From NCBI GenBank assembly GCA_947597925.1, contig CANQFA010000002.1:124001-188000 (forward strand): a DNA stretch of 64,000 bases, read 5' to 3'. Positions within the stretch are counted from its first letter, which is position 1; the number at the start of each line of letters is the position of its first letter. The stretch is from an uncultured Clostridia bacterium. GTDB lineage: Bacteria; Bacillota; Clostridia; Christensenellales; Borkfalkiaceae. The notes beneath the pieces were generated by a model that ran no database searches, was not told the origin of the DNA, and saw only the letters and a program-made list of their open reading frames with translations. Shown one piece after another: positions 42,900-51,700 of the stretch. A program made the position numbers and the translations under genes.

Positions 42900-43679
42900 A
42901 TGGCGGAGCAGACCGTAGACACCAACGTACCGGTTGACACGATAGAAAAAGACCCCGTGCGCGAGCAGGAACGCCTCGAGCATGAAAATCAGATCTCGGA
43001 CAACTACAGACGGCTTCTCGAAGGGACCCTTGCGCCCGAACGGCCTCAGGAACCCGTCCGCCGTGAGAGCGCGCCTTCCCGCCTCGGCGAGGAGACCTTT
43101 GCGCCCGCAGCGGACTTTACCGAGGTCCGTGCTCCCCATATCGGCGCGAGCAACGAGGAGCGCATCGGCGCCTACCGCACGCCCCCCGCACCCGCAAAGA
43201 AGGGCCTCTTCGAAGGGGAGCGCTATGTGCGCGGCGGCTATGTGGGCGGTCCCGCCGCACGGGAAGCGGCGCTTCCCCGCGAGGAAGTCTTCACGGCGCC
43301 CGCCGTCGAAGAATATGTGTCCGATGAAGTCTATGCCGCGCCCGTCCAAGAGGGTTCGGCGGAGGCACTTCCCTCCTCTCAGACCATGCTCCACAAGCGG
43401 GAAGAAGAGCAGGGACAGGGCGTCTCCTTCTTCTCCGCGCTCTCCGTCAGGATGAAGGCTGCCCTCATCGGCATCGCCGTCGCCATCGTCGCCGCCGTCA
43501 TGATCATCTGCATCAATACGGGCATCCTCGGTTCCGTCCATGCCGAGGTCTCCGAAAAGCGCCTCCGTCTCGACCGCCTCACGCGGAGCTACAGGCAACT
43601 TCAGGAGCGCATCGAAGATGCGACCGACCCCGACCACATCGACGAATGGGCGCAGGAGAACGGGATGGTGCGCGGATAA
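42900..43679 (+). CDS. FtsL-like division protein with a long disordered N terminus
   Basis: A 259-aa protein in the ftsL position. Only the last third looks like FtsL: one membrane helix (about residues 186-206, ALIGIAVAIVAAVMIICI) and a short extracytoplasmic coiled coil (AEVSEKRLRLDRLTRSYRQL). Ordinary FtsL has about 30-60 residues before the helix; here there are about 185, rich in Pro, Ala, Glu and Arg and probably disordered. AAGGAGAG precedes the ATG. Assignment rests on position, topology and the coiled coil, since FtsL is poorly conserved. Confidence 0.75.
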   Translation: MAEQTVDTNVPVDTIEKDPVREQERLEHENQISDNYRRLLEGTLAPERPQEPVRRESAPSRLGEETFAPAADFTEVRAPHIGASNEERIGAYRTPPAPAKKGLFEGERYVRGGYVGGPAAREAALPREEVFTAPAVEEYVSDEVYAAPVQEGSAEALPSSQTMLHKREEEQGQGVSFFSALSVRMKAALIGIAVAIVAAVMIICINTGILGSVHAEVSEKRLRLDRLTRSYRQLQERIEDATDPDHIDEWAQENGMVRG

Positions 43680-43708
43680 CGCCCCCGCTCCCTCGGGAGG
43701 AAACAAAG

Positions 43709-45445
43709 ATCAAGACGACTTCACTCAGCGTCTTACAAAAGAGGTTATTTGCCGTGATTTTGGCGATAACCTTTCTTTTTTGCATTTTTTTGGGCAGATT
43801 CCTCTATATCCAGCTCATCTGGGAGGAGGAACTGCACTATCGCGCGCTCGACCAATGGACGCGGGAGATCCCCGTCAATGCGGGCCGCGGAGCCATCCTC
43901 GATGCGAGCGGAGAGCTCCTCGCGGGCAACCGCGCGGCCTATGCCGTCTATGCCCGTGCCAGCGCCGTGGAGGACGCCGAGGGGGCCGCAGACCTCCTCG
44001 CGGGATTTCTCGGCGACAGGGAAACGCTCCTTCGAAAGCTCACCGACCGCTCGAAGTCGGAGATCGTCCTCTGTCGCCGCACGGCAAAGGAGGTGGTGGA
44101 GGCGCTCGCGGAGCACGAGGTGAAGGGGGTCTATTATGCCCGCAACGACGAGCGGGTCTATCCCTACGGCGCCCTCGCAAGCCAGGTCATCGGCTTCACC
44201 GCCTATGACGGGACGGGGACGACGGGGCTCGAGGGCTATTACGACAATCTCCTCGCGGGGAAGAAGGGGGAGATCCTCTTCGAGACCGACCTCGTGGGCG
44301 TCGACCTGAAGGGCGCCGCGGCGGCATATCTCCCTGCGACGGACGGGCTCAACCTCCGCCTCACGCTCGACGTCAGGATCCAGTCCCTCGCGGAGAGGGT
44401 GATGGGAAGGGTGCTCGGGGAGACCTCCGCAAAGGCCGTCCGCGCCATCGTGCTCGACCCGCGCGACGCCTCTGTGCTCGCCATGGTCAATCTTCCCTCC
44501 TATGACCTCAACGAGATCCCGCGCAGCGACCTCACCCTCCTCAATTCCCTCTCGCGCAATCGCGCCGTCTCCGACGTCTATGAGCCCGGTTCGACCTTCA
44601 AGATCATCACCGCGGCCGCGGACATCGAGGAATACCTGCGGGGGAACAAGAGGGCGCTCGACCCCATGCGCCACGTCTTTCCGAGTGCGCGCACCCGCAC
44701 CGTGGACGGGACGACCATCCGCTGCTGGAGCGACCATAAAAACGGCAAACACGCCAACGAGACGCTCGCCGAGGCGCTCAACAACAGCTGCAATCCCTGC
44801 TTCGTGGACATCGCCCTCGCCCTCGGGAAGGAGACCTTTTACGACTATCTCGCCGCCTTCCGCTTCGGGAGGGGGACGGGCGTGGACTTTTCGGGGGAGT
44901 CCATCGGCATGCTTCTGCCCGAGAGCAGCCTCCGCGACTGTGACTTTGCCCGCATCGGCTTCGGACAGTCCATCGCCGTGACGCCGCTCCAGCTCGCCTG
45001 CGCGGCCGCCTCCGCCGTCAACGGGGGAAAGTATTATGCGCCCCGCCTCGCCGCGGGCGTCTTCTCGGACGACGGCGTCAAGGAAGAATTTGCTCCTGTC
45101 CTCCTCGGGCGGACGGTCAGCGAAGAGGCATCCCGCATCCTCGCCTCCATGCTCGAGGGGGTGGTCCGCGACGGAAGCGGGAAAAAGGCGTACATCGAGG
45201 GCTACCGCGTCGCAGGCAAGACGGGTACCGCCCAGAAATATGAGGACGGCGTCATCGCGCAGGGGAAATATGTCTCCTCCTTTGTGGGCTTCTTTCCCGC
45301 CGATGCGCCCCGCTATCTCGCCCTCATCATCGTGGATGAGCCGCAGGGGAGCTACTACGGCTCCACCGTCGCCGCCCCCTGTGCCAAGGAGATTTTCGAG
45401 GGGATCATCGACATCATGAAGATCCCGAAGGAGGATACGAAATGA
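43709..45445 (+). CDS. Class B penicillin-binding protein, FtsI/SpoVD type
   Basis: About 578 aa. N-terminal helix (LFAVILAITFLFCIFLGRFLYI), a dimerisation domain (RGAILDASGELLAGNRAAYAVY), then the transpeptidase: SxxK in EPGSTFKIITAA, SCN in LNNSCNPCF, and KTG in AGKTGTAQKYEDG. No PASTA domain is present, unlike typical SpoVD. The start is uncertain: a strong GGAGG (43696-43700) points at ATC 43709, not at any ATG, GTG or TTG. An ATG at 43646 lies inside the ftsL-like gene without a ribosome site, and a GTG at 43754 would shorten the N terminus to the helix. murE overlaps the stop by four bases. Confidence 0.9.
   Translation: MKTTSLSVLQKRLFAVILAITFLFCIFLGRFLYIQLIWEEELHYRALDQWTREIPVNAGRGAILDASGELLAGNRAAYAVYARASAVEDAEGAADLLAGFLGDRETLLRKLTDRSKSEIVLCRRTAKEVVEALAEHEVKGVYYARNDERVYPYGALASQVIGFTAYDGTGTTGLEGYYDNLLAGKKGEILFETDLVGVDLKGAAAAYLPATDGLNLRLTLDVRIQSLAERVMGRVLGETSAKAVRAIVLDPRDASVLAMVNLPSYDLNEIPRSDLTLLNSLSRNRAVSDVYEPGSTFKIITAAADIEEYLRGNKRALDPMRHVFPSARTRTVDGTTIRCWSDHKNGKHANETLAEALNNSCNPCFVDIALALGKETFYDYLAAFRFGRGTGVDFSGESIGMLLPESSLRDCDFARIGFGQSIAVTPLQLACAAASAVNGGKYYAPRLAAGVFSDDGVKEEFAPVLLGRTVSEEASRILASMLEGVVRDGSGKKAYIEGYRVAGKTGTAQKYEDGVIAQGKYVSSFVGFFPADAPRYLALIIVDEPQGSYYGSTVAAPCAKEIFEGIIDIMKIPKEDTK
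43742..43781 (+). other. Hairpin plus T-run inside the ftsI-like 5' coding region
   Basis: AGGTTAT (43742-43748) and ATAACCT (43766-43772) with an inner GCC/GGC pair form a stem, followed by TTCTTTTTT. Terminator-like in shape, but it also encodes the membrane helix. Confidence 0.35.
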
Positions 45446-46863
45446 AGTTGTCCGAACTTGCCAAGGAGATCGAGGGGGCCCGCATCACGGGCGGAGATGC
45501 GGAGATCCTGTCCCTCGCGCAGGACAGCCGTGTGGCGGGAAGGGGAGATCTCTTCTTCGCCTACCGCGAGGAGCCCGAAGTGCGCGACTATGCCGCCGAG
45601 GCGGAAAAGCGGGGCGCCGCCGCCATCCTTTCCGAGCGGGAGACGGGCGCCTCCCTTCCCCATCTCCTCGTGCCCGATGCCCGGGTGGGGATGTCGCGCG
45701 GGGCGGCATGGTTCTACGGACATCCCGAGCGCAAGCTGAAGACGGTGGGGGTCACGGGGACCAACGGCAAGACGACGGTCACCCGCATGATCCGAAGCAT
45801 CCTCCTCGCAGACGGGAAGCGGGCGGGCGTCATAGGGACCCTCGGCGCGGAATACGGAGAGACGGTCGTCTCGCCCGCACTCACCACGCCCGACCCCATC
45901 TCCCTCTTTTCCCTCCTCTCCGAGATGGTGAGAGGGGGGATGGAATATGCCGTGCTGGAGGTCTCCGCCCATGCCCTCGCCCTCGGGAAGGTGGAGCCCA
46001 TTTTCTTCGACGTCGCATGTTTTACCAACCTCACGCAGGATCACCTCGACTTCTTCGGGGACATGGGAAAGTACGGGCAGGCGAAGGCGCGCCTCTTCAC
46101 GGGCGGACATTGCCGCGAGGCCGTCTTGAATGCCGACGATCCCTTCTCACGCACACTGGGCGAGGGGGCGACCTACGGCCTCGACTGTCCCGCCGACAAC
46201 TTCGCCGTCATCGAGGAGGAAAAGCTCTCGGGAACGCGCGCCCTCCTCAACCTCGAAGATGAACTCGTAGAGGTCACGATCCCTCTGGTGGGGCGGCACA
46301 ATGTCTCCAATGCCCTCGCGGCAGCCGTCTCGGCGAGGAGACTGGGTGTCCGTCTCGGCGCCGTCGCGGGCGGCATCCGCAAGACGCGCGTGGAGGGGAG
46401 ACTGGAGCGCGTGGGGGAGAAGGAGGGCGCCGTCATCTTTGTCGACTTCGCGCACACGCCCGACGGCATCCGCGCCTCCCTCGAGGCCCTCCGTCCCTTC
46501 GTGAAGGGAAGGCTCATCCTCCTCTTCGGATGCGGCGGCAACCGCGACAGGGCGAAGCGTCCGCTGATGGGGGAGGTCGCCGCAAAGTATGCCGACTTCT
46601 CCGTGCTCACCTCCGACAATCCCCGCTACGAGGAGCCCTCCGCCATCCTCGCCGCCGTGGAGGAGGGCTACAGAAGGCATTCGCGCAGCTATGTCGTCAT
46701 CGAGGAGCGCGAGGCCGCGACCGAGTACGCCATCGGCAAGCTCGGGCAGGGAGATGTCCTCCTCATCGCGGGAAAGGGGGGCGAGACCGAACAGGAGATC
46801 ATGGGTATCAAGTATGCCTATAACGACAAAACTATCGTAAAACGTCTCTTGGAGAAATCATGA
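45442..46863 (+). CDS. murE: UDP-MurNAc-tripeptide synthetase MurE (DAP type)
   Basis: A 473-aa Mur ligase adding the third amino acid to the peptidoglycan precursor. ATP loop GVTGTNGKTTVTRMI (about residue 105); the specificity motif DNPR is present (TSDNPRYEEPSAI), which indicates meso-diaminopimelate rather than lysine. The DapF domain in this window would supply that substrate. It overlaps both neighbours by four bases (ATGA). Confidence 0.95.
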   Translation: MKLSELAKEIEGARITGGDAEILSLAQDSRVAGRGDLFFAYREEPEVRDYAAEAEKRGAAAILSERETGASLPHLLVPDARVGMSRGAAWFYGHPERKLKTVGVTGTNGKTTVTRMIRSILLADGKRAGVIGTLGAEYGETVVSPALTTPDPISLFSLLSEMVRGGMEYAVLEVSAHALALGKVEPIFFDVACFTNLTQDHLDFFGDMGKYGQAKARLFTGGHCREAVLNADDPFSRTLGEGATYGLDCPADNFAVIEEEKLSGTRALLNLEDELVEVTIPLVGRHNVSNALAAAVSARRLGVRLGAVAGGIRKTRVEGRLERVGEKEGAVIFVDFAHTPDGIRASLEALRPFVKGRLILLFGCGGNRDRAKRPLMGEVAAKYADFSVLTSDNPRYEEPSAILAAVEEGYRRHSRSYVVIEEREAATEYAIGKLGQGDVLLIAGKGGETEQEIMGIKYAYNDKTIVKRLLEKS

Positions 46864-47798
46864 AGGACCTCTTGGCGGCGCTCACCGCGCTCGCACTTTC
46901 CCTCCTTCTGACCGCCGCCCTCATCCCCCTCCTGAAGAGGGTGGGCGCGCGGCAGAATATCCTCTCCTATGTCACCGCGCACAGGGACAAGCAGGGGACG
47001 CCCACGATGGGCGGCATCGCCTTCTTCCTCGCCGCATCCCTCGCCGCACTCCTCTTCGCGCGGAGGGACAAGCCCTTCTTCGTCGCGCTCGCGATGGGCG
47101 CCGCCTACCTCTTCGTGGGCTTTCTCGACGACCTCCTCAAGAGCCTGAGGGGGAAGAATCTGGGACTTCGCGCCTATCAGAAGCTCCTCTTCCAGCTCGC
47201 CGTCGCCCTCCTCGCGGGGATCTATTGCTGCCGCGAGGGGCTCACCGTGCTCAGGATCCCCTACACGACATTCTCGGCGGATATCGGGTGGTGGATGCTC
47301 CCGCTCTCTGTCCTCGTCTTTCTCGCGACGACAAATGCCGTCAACCTCACCGACGGGCTCGACGGGCTCGCAGGCTCCGTCGCCGCCGTCTCCCTGCTCT
47401 TTTTGGGACTTCTCATCCGCCTGCAGGGGGGAGAGGGGACGCTCGCCTTTGCCCTTGCGGGTGCCCTCGCGGGATTTCTCGTCTTCAATGTCAACCGCGC
47501 CTCCCTCTTTATGGGGGACACGGGCTCGCTCTCTCTCGGCGGCTTCCTCGCCGCGCTCGCCCTCCTCTCGGGAAATGCGCTCGTCCTCCCTCTCGTGGGA
47601 GTTCCCTTCGTCCTTTCGTGCATAACCGTCATCATGCAGGTAATATATTATAAGGCGAAGGGCAAGCGCATCTTCCTGATGGCGCCCATCCATCACCACT
47701 TCCAGATGAAGGGATACACCGAGGCGAAGATCGCCTACGGCTACGCCCTCCTCTCGGCGGCGGCGGGGGCCACGCTGCTTTTGCCCTTCCTCTCATGA
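46860..47798 (+). CDS. mraY: Phospho-MurNAc-pentapeptide transferase MraY
   Basis: A 312-aa multi-pass membrane enzyme making lipid I. Motifs include GTPTMGGIAFFLAA, the aspartate-rich VGFLDDLLKSLRGKN, NAVNLTDGLDGLAG, MGDTGSLSLGGFLAALA and the terminal MAPIHHHFQMKGYTEAKI. Translation is coupled to murE. Its substrate needs MurF, whose gene is not in this cluster. Confidence 0.96.
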   Translation: MKDLLAALTALALSLLLTAALIPLLKRVGARQNILSYVTAHRDKQGTPTMGGIAFFLAASLAALLFARRDKPFFVALAMGAAYLFVGFLDDLLKSLRGKNLGLRAYQKLLFQLAVALLAGIYCCREGLTVLRIPYTTFSADIGWWMLPLSVLVFLATTNAVNLTDGLDGLAGSVAAVSLLFLGLLIRLQGGEGTLAFALAGALAGFLVFNVNRASLFMGDTGSLSLGGFLAALALLSGNALVLPLVGVPFVLSCITVIMQVIYYKAKGKRIFLMAPIHHHFQMKGYTEAKIAYGYALLSAAAGATLLLPFLS

Positions 47799-47813
47799 TT
47801 TCGGAGGTCGGAA

Positions 47814-49208
47814 ATGCTATTTCAACGGCAGACATTTCTCGTGGCGGGGCTTTCCCGCTCGGGCATCGCGGGCGCGGAATACCTTCTCGGGAAGGGCGCC
47901 AAGGTCTATCTCTATGACGATGTGGAGAGCGAACAGGTACGCGCGGCGGCGGAGTCGCTGCGTGCACGCGGGGGGATCCCCGTCAAGAAGGAGGAGCTCG
48001 ACGGGGCGGTCTCCTCGTCCGATGTCCTCGTCATCAGCCCGGGTATCCCCGTGGACCATCCGCTGCCCGTCTCCTTCAAGCGGGCGAAGAAGCGCATCCT
48101 CGGCGAGACCGAGCTCGCGGCGCTCGCCCTCCGCTGTCCCATCGCCGCGGTGACGGGCACCAACGGCAAGACGACGACCGTCACCCTCCTCGAGAGCATG
48201 CTGAAGGAGGACGGAAAGGGGGCCGTCGCCTGCGGAAATGTGGGCCGCCCCATGATCTCCTGTCTCGAAGAACTGGGGGAAGAGGGCATCGCCGTCGCCG
48301 AGATCTCCTCCTTTCAGCTCGAGACGCTCACCTCCCTCCGTCCCCATGTCGCCGTCGTGCTCAATGTGACGGAGGACCACCTCAACCGCCATTATACCTT
48401 TGAAAATTACGTCTACTTAAAGTCCCGTCTCCTCCGCAACTGCATGGAGAGCGAGTACGCCGTCCTGAACTACGACGACCCCACCGTGCGCACCTTTGCC
48501 GAGAAGACCAAGGCGCAGATCGTGTGGTTCTCCGCCCGTGAGGGGACGGACGCCTGCATTGAGGAGGGGGAATTTGTCTTCCGCGGCGAGAAGGTATGCC
48601 CCGTCACGGCGCTCAGGGCAGAGGGGGAGCACAACCGCATGAACGCCCTCGCCGCCATCGCCGCCGCTAAGCTCTTCGGTGCGGACAATGCCGCCATCCG
48701 CCGCGCCCTCGAGAAATTCCGCGGGGTGCGCCATCGCATCGAGACGATCGGCACGGTGCGCGGGGTGCGCTTTGTGGACGACTCCAAGTCCACCAATGTG
48801 GACGCCGCCGTCAAGGCCATTTCGAGCGTCAAGGGGGAGTCCGTCGTCCTGCTCGGCGGCAAGGACAAGGGCTATGCCTATGAGCCCCTCTTTGAGAGCA
48901 TGAAGGGCTCTTCGGCCGTCCACGCCGTCCTCTGCGGCGAAAATGCCTTCCGCATCCTCGGAGCCGCCCTCAAGTGCGGCTATACTTCGGTCACCCTCGT
49001 CAGGGAGTTCGACCTCGCCGTGCGCGTCGCCTTCCTCCTTGCCAAGGAGGGGCAAAACGTGCTCCTTTCGCCCGCCTCGGCGAGTTTCGATGCCTTCCGC
49101 AGTTTCGAGGAGCGGGGAGATCGCTTCCGCGAACTCTTCTCCAAGCTCAAGGCGGAGTACGAGGGGACGCCCGAGGGGGAGAGCGGAGCGGATGGAGAGG
49201 ACGAATAG
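47814..49208 (+). CDS. murD: UDP-MurNAc-L-alanine:D-glutamate ligase MurD
   Basis: A 464-aa Mur ligase. ATP loop AVTGTNGKTTTVTLL (about residue 114), ISSFQLETL, and the C-terminal FVDDSKSTNVDA and LLGGKDKGYAYEPL. It uses the D-glutamate produced by MurI, encoded just upstream of this cluster. Spaced 15 bp after mraY; ftsW starts inside its 3' end. Confidence 0.95.
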   Translation: MLFQRQTFLVAGLSRSGIAGAEYLLGKGAKVYLYDDVESEQVRAAAESLRARGGIPVKKEELDGAVSSSDVLVISPGIPVDHPLPVSFKRAKKRILGETELAALALRCPIAAVTGTNGKTTTVTLLESMLKEDGKGAVACGNVGRPMISCLEELGEEGIAVAEISSFQLETLTSLRPHVAVVLNVTEDHLNRHYTFENYVYLKSRLLRNCMESEYAVLNYDDPTVRTFAEKTKAQIVWFSAREGTDACIEEGEFVFRGEKVCPVTALRAEGEHNRMNALAAIAAAKLFGADNAAIRRALEKFRGVRHRIETIGTVRGVRFVDDSKSTNVDAAVKAISSVKGESVVLLGGKDKGYAYEPLFESMKGSSAVHAVLCGENAFRILGAALKCGYTSVTLVREFDLAVRVAFLLAKEGQNVLLSPASASFDAFRSFEERGDRFRELFSKLKAEYEGTPEGESGADGEDE

Positions 49209-50331
49209 GGGAAGACTGAGGGAGCTCTTTCGTGCGGAGGGAAGGGGCGCGGGGGACCTCCTCTTTCTCGGCGCCGTCATCCTCCTCGCCGCCTATGGGG
49301 TGGTATGCGTCTTTTCGGCAAGCTATTACAATGCCGAGGTGCAGTACGGCGACGCTCTCTTCTTCTTCAAAAAGCAGCTCGCAGGCTTTGTGCTCGGGCT
49401 CGGCGCCATCGCCGCCGTCTCTTTTCTCGACTATCGGAAGATAGAAAAGTGCGGCCTGCCCGCCCTCATCGCCTCCCTTCTCCTTCTCGCCCTCGTCTTT
49501 GTCCCCGGGGTGGGGAAGACCAACTACGGCGCCACGCGCTGGCTGGAGATAGGGCCCATCTCCGTGCAGCCCTCTGAGATCGCGAAATACGCCTTCGTGC
49601 TCTTCACGGCGCGCTATTTTTCCAAGGACCCCGGACGGATGCGCACCTTCGTCGGCGTCCTCCCCGTGCTCGCGGCAGGGGGGAGCGTGTGCCTCCTCAT
49701 CATGCTCGAGCCCAATATGTCGGTCACGATGTGCGTGGGCGCAGTGATGATCGCCATGATCTTCCTCGCGGGGCTCTCGCCCAAGGCGCTTGCCGCCATC
49801 CTCGTGCCCGTCCTTCTCCTCGTGCCCGTGCTCATCGCCGCCGAGCCCTACCGCCTCCGCCGTCTCTCCGCCTTCATGGACCCGTGGGTGTCGCCCAAGG
49901 AGGAGGGCTACCAGCTCATCCAGTCCCTCTACGCCCTCGCGAACGGCAGGCTCTTCGGCGTGGGGCTCTTTCATTCGCGGCAGAAGTTCCGCTTCCTGCC
50001 CTTTGCCGAGAGCGACTTCATCCTCTCGGTCATCGCCGAGGAGACGGGCTTTTTCGGCATCGTCCTGCTCTTTGCGCTCATCGGATTCATCATCATCCGC
50101 GGATATCGCATCGCGAGCCGCTGCGAGACCTTCTACGGCTACCTCCTCGCCGCGGGCATCACGACCGTCTTTGCGGTGCAGTCGGCGCTCAATGCCCTCG
50201 TTGTCAGCGGATGCATCCCGCCCACGGGACTTCCTCTTCCGCTTGTCTCGGCGGGCAATACCTCCCTCGTCGTCACGATGGCGGGGATGGGGCTCGTCTA
50301 CTCGGTGTCGAGGCACCGAAGGGGCGGGTGA
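49192..50331 (+). CDS. ftsW: Lipid II glycosyltransferase FtsW (SEDS family)
   Basis: About 379 aa with ten predicted helices. SEDS motifs: FSASYYNAEVQYGDALFFFKKQ, GATRWLEIGPISVQPSEIAKYA, the conserved long loop after PWVSPKEEGYQLIQSLYALANG, ESDFILSVIAEETGF and TGLPLPLVSAGNTSLV. ATG 49192 is in frame and 17 bases inside murD. It partners with the FtsI-like protein for septal peptidoglycan. murG, which normally follows, is absent here. Confidence 0.94.
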   Translation: MERTNRGRLRELFRAEGRGAGDLLFLGAVILLAAYGVVCVFSASYYNAEVQYGDALFFFKKQLAGFVLGLGAIAAVSFLDYRKIEKCGLPALIASLLLLALVFVPGVGKTNYGATRWLEIGPISVQPSEIAKYAFVLFTARYFSKDPGRMRTFVGVLPVLAAGGSVCLLIMLEPNMSVTMCVGAVMIAMIFLAGLSPKALAAILVPVLLLVPVLIAAEPYRLRRLSAFMDPWVSPKEEGYQLIQSLYALANGRLFGVGLFHSRQKFRFLPFAESDFILSVIAEETGFFGIVLLFALIGFIIIRGYRIASRCETFYGYLLAAGITTVFAVQSALNALVVSGCIPPTGLPLPLVSAGNTSLVVTMAGMGLVYSVSRHRRGG

Positions 50332-50409
50332 ACTCATAGGATATACCGTACAGCAAGGCCCGTACCCGCGGGCTTTGCCCCATTTTGAGAGATACCGAAG
50401 GAGAATGTT

Positions 50410-51663
50410 ATGGATAAGTATGTGATCGAGGGAGGGCGGAGGCTGACGGGGACCGTCACGGTACAGTCGGCGAAAAATTCCGTCCTGCCTCTTCTTGCCG
50501 CCTCCATCCTGACGGGGGATGAGGTCGTCCTTCGCGCGGTGCCTGCCATCACCGACGTCGTGAGTATGACGGAGATCCTGCGCGGGCTTGGCGCAGATGT
50601 GCGCTTCGATGGGGACGACCTCAGGATCGACAGCTCGGGCGCGGAGGGATATGCCGTGCCCGCCTCCCTTTCGCGGGAGCTCCGCTCGTCCGTCTTCATG
50701 CTCGGCGCCCTGTTGTCCCGTTTCCGCCGCGCCTCATGCGCCTACCCCGGGGGATGTGACATCGGCCTCCGTCCCATCGACCTCCATCTCGCCGCCCTGC
50801 GAAGGCTCGGCGTGGAGATCGAGGAGCGGGAGGGGCGCATCCTCTGCAGTGCGGAGAAACTGCGGGGCGCCGAAGTCGTCCTCGACTTCCCGAGCGTGGG
50901 CGCCACCGAAAATATCCTCCTCGCCGCCGTGTGCGCAGAGGGGACGACGACGGTATGCGGCGCCGCCAAGGAGCCCGAGATCTGCGACCTCGCCCGCTTT
51001 CTGAATGAGATGGGCGCGAAGGTCCGCGGCGCGGGGAGCGACGTCATCGCCATCGAGGGCGTACCCCGCCTGCACGGGGCGAAATTTACCCCCATGAAGG
51101 ACCGCATCGAGGCGGGGACCTTCCTCCTCGCGGCCGCCATCTGCGGCGGGGAGATCGAGACGGAGGGGGTCCGCGGCGAAACACTCGGATTACTTTTACA
51201 TAAATTACGTGAAAACGGTTGCAAGATCCATGCGAAAAATGATAAAATAAGATTGCAGAGCAGCGGCAAGCTCCGCTGTAACCGCCGCGTGGAGACGATG
51301 CCCTACCCCGGCTTTCCCACCGACCTGCAGGCGCAGGAGACTGCGCTCAACGCGGGCGGGGAGGGCGTGACGCTCATCGTGGAGAACCTCTTCGAGACCC
51401 GCTTCAAGTATGTCCCCGAGCTCATGAAGATGGGCGCAGACATCGAGGTGCGCGGAAGGAGCGCGCTCGTCAGGGGAAGGAGACTGCACGGGGCATCGGT
51501 GACATGCGGAGACCTCAGGGGCGGCGCCGCCCTCGTCCTCGCGGCCCTCGGTGCCGAAGGGGTGAGCGAGGTGTGCGACCTCTCGCACATCGACAGGGGC
51601 TATGCCGACTTCGAGGGCAAGCTCGTCCGCCTCGGCGCATCGCTGCGGCGCGTCCGCATTTAG
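50410..51663 (+). CDS. murA: UDP-N-acetylglucosamine 1-carboxyvinyltransferase
   Basis: A 417-aa enzyme starting peptidoglycan precursor synthesis by adding enolpyruvate to UDP-GlcNAc. The fosfomycin-target cysteine is present (CAYPGGCDIGLRPIDLH), so the protein is predicted fosfomycin-sensitive. The N terminus YVIEGGRRLTGTVTVQSAKNSVLPLLAA is typical. AAGGAG lies before the ATG. Between ftsW and murA are 78 bp with a short GC hairpin (50364-50379) and no clear promoter. Bases 51180-51260 use unusually A/T-rich codons. murA takes the place that murG/murC/murB hold in other dcw clusters. Confidence 0.95.
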   Translation: MDKYVIEGGRRLTGTVTVQSAKNSVLPLLAASILTGDEVVLRAVPAITDVVSMTEILRGLGADVRFDGDDLRIDSSGAEGYAVPASLSRELRSSVFMLGALLSRFRRASCAYPGGCDIGLRPIDLHLAALRRLGVEIEEREGRILCSAEKLRGAEVVLDFPSVGATENILLAAVCAEGTTTVCGAAKEPEICDLARFLNEMGAKVRGAGSDVIAIEGVPRLHGAKFTPMKDRIEAGTFLLAAAICGGEIETEGVRGETLGLLLHKLRENGCKIHAKNDKIRLQSSGKLRCNRRVETMPYPGFPTDLQAQETALNAGGEGVTLIVENLFETRFKYVPELMKMGADIEVRGRSALVRGRRLHGASVTCGDLRGGAALVLAALGAEGVSEVCDLSHIDRGYADFEGKLVRLGASLRRVRI

Positions 51664-51700
51664 AGTTCAGATCCCCCTCGCGGGGGGAGAGGAGATACCC

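Noticed and set aside
45038-45048. GTATTATGCG in the ftsI-like gene
   Set aside because: Encodes Lys-Tyr-Tyr-Ala in normal codons with no second arm.
50364-50385. Terminator between ftsW and murA
   Set aside because: The GC stem (GCCCG/CGGGC) is short and is not followed by a T-run.
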